From Pogona vitticeps (taxonomy: Eukaryota > Chordata > Lepidosauria > Squamata > Agamidae): DNA of 64,000 nucleotides. The stretch lies in contig NC_135785.1 in the NCBI RefSeq assembly GCF_051106095.1, forward strand, positions 180,474,045 to 180,538,044, in the 5' to 3' direction. Each line of letters starts with the position of its first letter. The stretch's first letter is position 1. The notes beneath the pieces were generated by a model. It did not search any database, was not told the DNA's origin, and saw only the letters and a program-made list of their open reading frames with translations. Of this stretch, positions 60,124 through 64,000 are shown one piece after another. Position numbers and translations under genes: made by a program.

Positions 60124-61078
60124 TTGATTGGTTCAAAATTGGGAAAGGAGTACGACAAGGCTGTATATTGTCTCCCTGCTTATTTAACTTATATGCAGAA
60201 CACATCATGCAAAAGGCTGGACTGGAGGAATCCAAAGCCGGAATTAAGATTGCCAGGAGAAATATCAATAACCTTAGATAACTTTAGATATGCAGTTGAT
60301 ACCACTCTGATGGCAGAAAGTGAGGAGGAATTAAAGAACCTCTTAATGAGGGTGAAAGAGGAGGGCACAAAAAATAGTCTGAAGCTCAACATCAAAAAAA
60401 AACAAAAACTAAAACTAAGATCATGGCCACTGGTCCCATCACCTCCTGGCAAATAGAAGGAGAAGATATGGAGGCAGTGATAGATTTTACTTTCTTGGGC
60501 TCCATGATCACTGCAGATAGTGACAGCAGCCACAAAATTAAAAGACACCTGCTTCTTGGGAGGAAAGCGATGACAAACCTAGACAGCATCTTAAGAAGCA
60601 GAGACCTCACCTTGCCAACAAAGGTCCCAGAGTCAAAGCTATAGTTTTTCCCGTAATGATGCGTGGAAGTGACAGCTGGACCATAAAGAAGGCTGACCAC
60701 CAGAGAATTGATGCTTTTGAAATGTGGTGCTGGAGGAGACTCTTGAGAATCCCCTGGACTGCAAGGAGAACAAACCTATCCATTCTGAAAGAAATCAACC
60801 CTGAGTGCTCACTGAAAGGACAGATCCTGAAGCTGAGGCTCCAATACTTTGGCCATCTCATGAGAAGAGAAGACTTTCTGTAAAAGACTCTGATGTTGGG
60901 AAAGTGTGAAGGCAAGGGAAGAGGAGGACGACAGAGGATAAGATGGTTGGGCAGTGTTATTGAAGCTACCAGCATGAATTTGACCAAACTTCGGGAGGCA
61001 GTGGAAGATAGGAGGGCCTGGCGTGCTCTGGTCCATGGGGTCACGAAGAGTCGGACATGACTAAATGACTAGACGACG
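60124..61078 (+). mobile_element. BovB (RTE-clade) LINE, 5'-truncated
   Basis: It begins inside the reverse transcriptase: DWFKIGKGVRQGCILSPC is readable in one frame and continues as LFNLYAEHIMQKAGLEES. Further on come NFRYAVDTTLMAESEEELKN (YADD box changed), KIMATGPITSWQIEGEDMEA, and IDAFEMWCWRRLLRIPWTAR. The C-terminal region ends KSRT before a stop, and the 3' end GAGTCGGACATGACTAAATG follows at about 61048-61067. Several frame changes and stops make it inactive. The 3' end matches the Sauria SINE tails. Confidence 0.92.
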
Positions 61079-62120
61079 AGTATCTTGATCAGCCTTTCAG
61101 ACAAGGCAATTTTTTTTTTAATTGTATAGCTGATCAAGTGCAGCTTTTACAAATTCACAGACGAGTAGTGGAAGTGTTCCATTTGCTGATATCTTGAAGT
61201 GTATTGCTTATTAAGCCTCTTCACAATCAGAAGGAGTCTTGACAGATGAGAAGGCTTGCCTTTGATCCATTCCCAGTGATCACACACACTGGGAACAGAC
61301 CAAAACATAACAATCCTATGCACGCCAAAAAAGTAGAAACCCTTGAAAGATGCTTAGAAAGGTGCTTATAGGGCTATTCTGTGACAGTTTGGTTTGTTGC
61401 AGTGATTACATTATGTGATCATTGGATAAAAGAGCAAACTAACCCATCCCCTCTGTGGACCAAGCAGCGGGACAGATTTCAGGCCTTGTGAAGTCTGCTC
61501 CAATGAAAGCGAGTGATATTTCAGAAAGAGAAAGAAAGAGCATAAAAGGTCACCAGAAAAAAAAATTGTATGGCAATTGGCAGAAATAAGGCTTTGCAGG
61601 AGTGTTCTTCAAACTTAATCATTTGTTTAAGACTTTAAAGTTGTGGTAGATGGGTACGATCCTCAACCTAATCACAGTTGCAACCTCAGATTTCTCCAAT
61701 GATAGCACACTCCCATCCACATGGGTGGATGTATCGCTTGAATCTTTTAATTCAGGAAATACTGAATTTAGTTAGCCTAGAATGATTTCTTTCGATCGCA
61801 ACAAACCAAAAGGAAGTCCAATAATGATTATGTAGCTGGTAGTTACAAAGCTGAAAATAAACATCACTTTGAGTGTTCTGGAGGATGAGAAATGAGTGAA
61901 GCACAATCCATGTTGTCTGTTGCAGTTCTAATTGCTCATCCTGACAATGAACAGGAAAGGAGCTACAGGAAGACAGAACAGAAAAGGATGGAATTAAAAT
62001 ATGCTAGATGGGAGTGTCCAAAGAACAGTGTGTGTGTGTGTGGGGGGGGGAGAATAATACCTCCGTTCATCCAGGAAATGCCAATTAAAGTGCCAAAGCT
62101 GACAGACTTTTTGGGGGGCA
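61079..62120. other. No gene seen; small inverted repeat and GT tract
   Basis: CTTGATCAGC (61084-61093) is repeated inverted as GCTGATCAAG (61129-61138). A GT run followed by a G-run lies at about 62029-62050. No gene was recognised. Confidence 0.45.
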
Positions 62121-62482
62121 GATGATTAAAAAAACCTGTTTAAGTAGCTTTTAAAGATGTAAAAATAAGGTCTAATTTTTGAAGATACGAGTACTAATTT
62201 TTTCGTCATGATAAATGGGTTGCCAGTATTTAAAAGTCACAGAAATGAAAAAATATTACCAAGAAAGATTGCTTCCTGCTACACCTGCACACTTTAAGGA
62301 TATATATATGTATAAATAAAATCCATATATATGTATATGTATATATGTCCATCTTGAGTGGCCCTGCACGGCCATATATATGGCCGTGCAGGGCCACTCA
62401 AGATGGACAGGTCATAGTGGAGTGTGTGTAGACCTTATTTTTACATCTTTAAAAGCTACTTAAACAGGTTTTTTTAATCATC
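62121..62482. repeat. Nested inverted repeats with BovB 5'-end pieces
   Basis: The outer arms are a perfect 53-bp pair: 62121-62173 (starting GATGATTAAAAAAACCTG) and its inverse at 62430-62482. Between them is a perfect 64-bp palindrome, 62346-62409, centred on GGCCATATATATGGCC. Its right half runs on into GTCATAGTGGAG. The segment 62383-62422 matches 62893-62932 in the adjacent BovB 5' region at 39 of 40 positions. See findings for interpretation. Confidence 0.95.
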
Positions 62483-62483
62483 A

Positions 62484-62820
<337 letters not shown>

Positions 62821-62825
62821 TATAC

Positions 62826-64000
62826 GTTCTTCACGGATTGCTGCCTTGTCGTGGCGAAGGGGCTTGAGTAACTCAGGGAAGCTATGGGCTATGCCGTGCA
62901 GGGCCACTCAAGACGGACAGGTCATAGTGGAGAGTTCTGACTAAATGCAATACACCTGGAGTAGGAACTGGCAATGCCACTCCAGTATCTTTGCCAAGAA
63001 CGCCCCATGAACAGAAACGCTGTTTCTGGAAGATGGGACCCTCAGGTTAGAAGGCATCCAACATGTTACTGAGGAACACCAGAGGACAAGTACAAGTAGC
63101 TCTAGAGCTAATGAAGTGGTTGGGGCCAAAGCCGAAAGGACACTCAGCTGTGGACATGCCTGGAAGTGAAAGGAAGGTCTGATGCTGCAAAGAAAAATAC
63201 TGCATAGGAACCTGGAATGTAAGATCTATGAACCTTGGGAAGCTGGATGTGGTCAAACAGGAGATGGCAAGAATAAACACTGACATCCTGGGCGCCAGTG
63301 AACTAAAATGGACAGGAACGGGTGAATTCAATTCAGATGATTATCATATCTACTATTGTGGGCAAGAATCCCGCAGAAGGAATGGAGTAGCCCTCATAGT
63401 CAACAAAAGAGTGGGAAAAGCTGTAATGGGATATAATCTCAAAAATGATAGAATGATGTCAATACGAATCCAAAGGAGAGCTTTCAACATCACAGTAATC
63501 CAGGTTTATGCACCAACCACCAATGCTGAGGAGACTGAAACTGACCAATTCTATGAAGACTTACAACACCTTCTAGAACTGACACCAAGGAAAGATGTTC
63601 TTCTCATTCTAGGGGATTGGAATGGCAAAATAGGGAGTCAGGAGATAAAAGGAAAAACAGGGAAGTTTGGCCTTGGAGTTCAAAATGAAGCAGGGCAAAG
63701 GCTAATAGAGTTTTGTGAAGAGAACAAGCTGGTCATCACAAACACTCTTTTCCAACAACACAAGAGGCGACTCTACACATGGAAATCACCAGATGGGCAA
63801 TACCGAAATCAGATTGATTATATTCTCTGCACCCAAAGATGGAGAAGCTCTATACAGTCAGCAAAAACAAGACCTGGAGCTGATTGTGGCTCTGATCATC
63901 AGCTTCTCATAGCAAAATTTAAGCTTAAACTGAAGAGAATAGGAAAAACCACTGGGCTAGTCAGGTATAATCTAAACCACATCCCTTATGAATACACAGT
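62826..64000 (+). mobile_element. BovB (RTE-clade) LINE, 5' portion, runs off window
   Basis: The copy starts with the BovB 5' untranslated region (GCTGCCTTGTCGTGGCGAAG, GCCACTCAAGACGGACAGG). It continues through an uninterrupted endonuclease frame to the window edge. Because this copy keeps its 5' end, unlike the two truncated BovB copies here, it may be full length. Its reverse transcriptase and 3' end lie outside the window. Confidence 0.93.
63228..64000 (+). CDS. BovB ORF, N-terminal AP-like endonuclease domain (partial)
   Basis: The frame is open from 63183 (after a TGA at 63180-63182) to the window end. The first ATG is at 63228, giving at least 257 codons. Residues before this ATG (CIGTWNVRS) are conserved in BovB, so translation may begin upstream by another route. 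The endonuclease landmarks are present: GTWNVRS (Asn), ASELKW (catalytic Glu), YAPTTNAEE, GDWNGKIGS (Asp and Asn), LYTWKSPDGQYRNQIDYIL and CGSDHQLLIAKFKL (Asp-His pair). The enzyme nicks target DNA to prime reverse transcription. No stop or frame change is seen in this stretch, unlike the other BovB copies here. That suggests a young copy, though the reverse transcriptase is not visible. Confidence 0.88.
   Translation, partial: MNLGKLDVVKQEMARINTDILGASELKWTGTGEFNSDDYHIYYCGQESRRRNGVALIVNKRVGKAVMGYNLKNDRMMSIRIQRRAFNITVIQVYAPTTNAEETETDQFYEDLQHLLELTPRKDVLLILGDWNGKIGSQEIKGKTGKFGLGVQNEAGQRLIEFCEENKLVITNTLFQQHKRRLYTWKSPDGQYRNQIDYILCTQRWRSSIQSAKTRPGADCGSDHQLLIAKFKLKLKRIGKTTGLVRYNLNHIPYEYT

Overview
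This window looks like nuclear DNA from a squamate reptile (lizard or snake), in a gene-poor or intronic region. The evidence is its repeat set: BovB (RTE-clade) LINEs, tRNA-derived SINEs with a BovB-like 3' tail (the Sauria SINE design), L2, CR1 and L1 LINE tails, hAT and Tigger-like DNA transposon remnants, and abundant microsatellites. I found no convincing host protein-coding gene, rRNA gene, functional tRNA gene or CRISPR array. Nearly all open frames are short and unrelated to known families, or lie inside LINEs. The species cannot be fixed from the sequence alone.

Layout. 0-10 kb: an unclassified repeat (670-919), a hAT-type MITE with 8-bp target duplication (2419-2537), an L2 3' half (4680-5560), a tRNA-derived SINE (6310-6546) and a Sauria SINE with a 13-bp target duplication (9275-9613). 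10-20 kb: a 213-bp inverted-dimer insertion with a 12-bp target duplication (10560-10772), a 1.6-kb BovB copy on the minus strand (14186-15796), a hAT-like remnant (16314-16862), two fragments of a second RTE-like LINE (about 17189-17520 and 18318-18560), and a possible LTR-like fossil (18660-19440). 20-30 kb: a second copy of the unclassified repeat, a Tigger-like MITE (23428-23677), CR1 remains, a second Sauria SINE (24352-24682), a GC-rich foldback hAT remnant (25858-26684), an L2 tail and an L1 scrap. 30-43 kb: SINEs, three more Tigger-like elements (35002-35707, 40761-41882, 42028-42473) and a long CTTC microsatellite. 43-56 kb: two L2 tails, SINEs, a third Sauria SINE (47767-48112), a long repeat-poor stretch around 49.1-52.3 kb, and an L1 3' end with a 15-bp target duplication (55044-55477). 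57-64 kb: an RTE-like LINE, L2, BovB, then nested inverted repeats around a long TA microsatellite, leading into the 5' end of a third BovB whose endonuclease frame is still open at the window edge.

How the parts relate. The elements form parasite-host pairs. Sauria SINE tails resemble the 3' end of BovB, and both are present. A second SINE family ends in a tail like that of the second RTE-like LINE, also present here. The Tigger-like and hAT-like elements here show no transposase frame and presumably moved with enzymes encoded elsewhere. The most unusual structures are the inverted-dimer insertion at 10.5 kb, the nested palindromes before the BovB at 62 kb, the 1.1-kb foldback Tigger-like element, and two repeat families that I cannot name.
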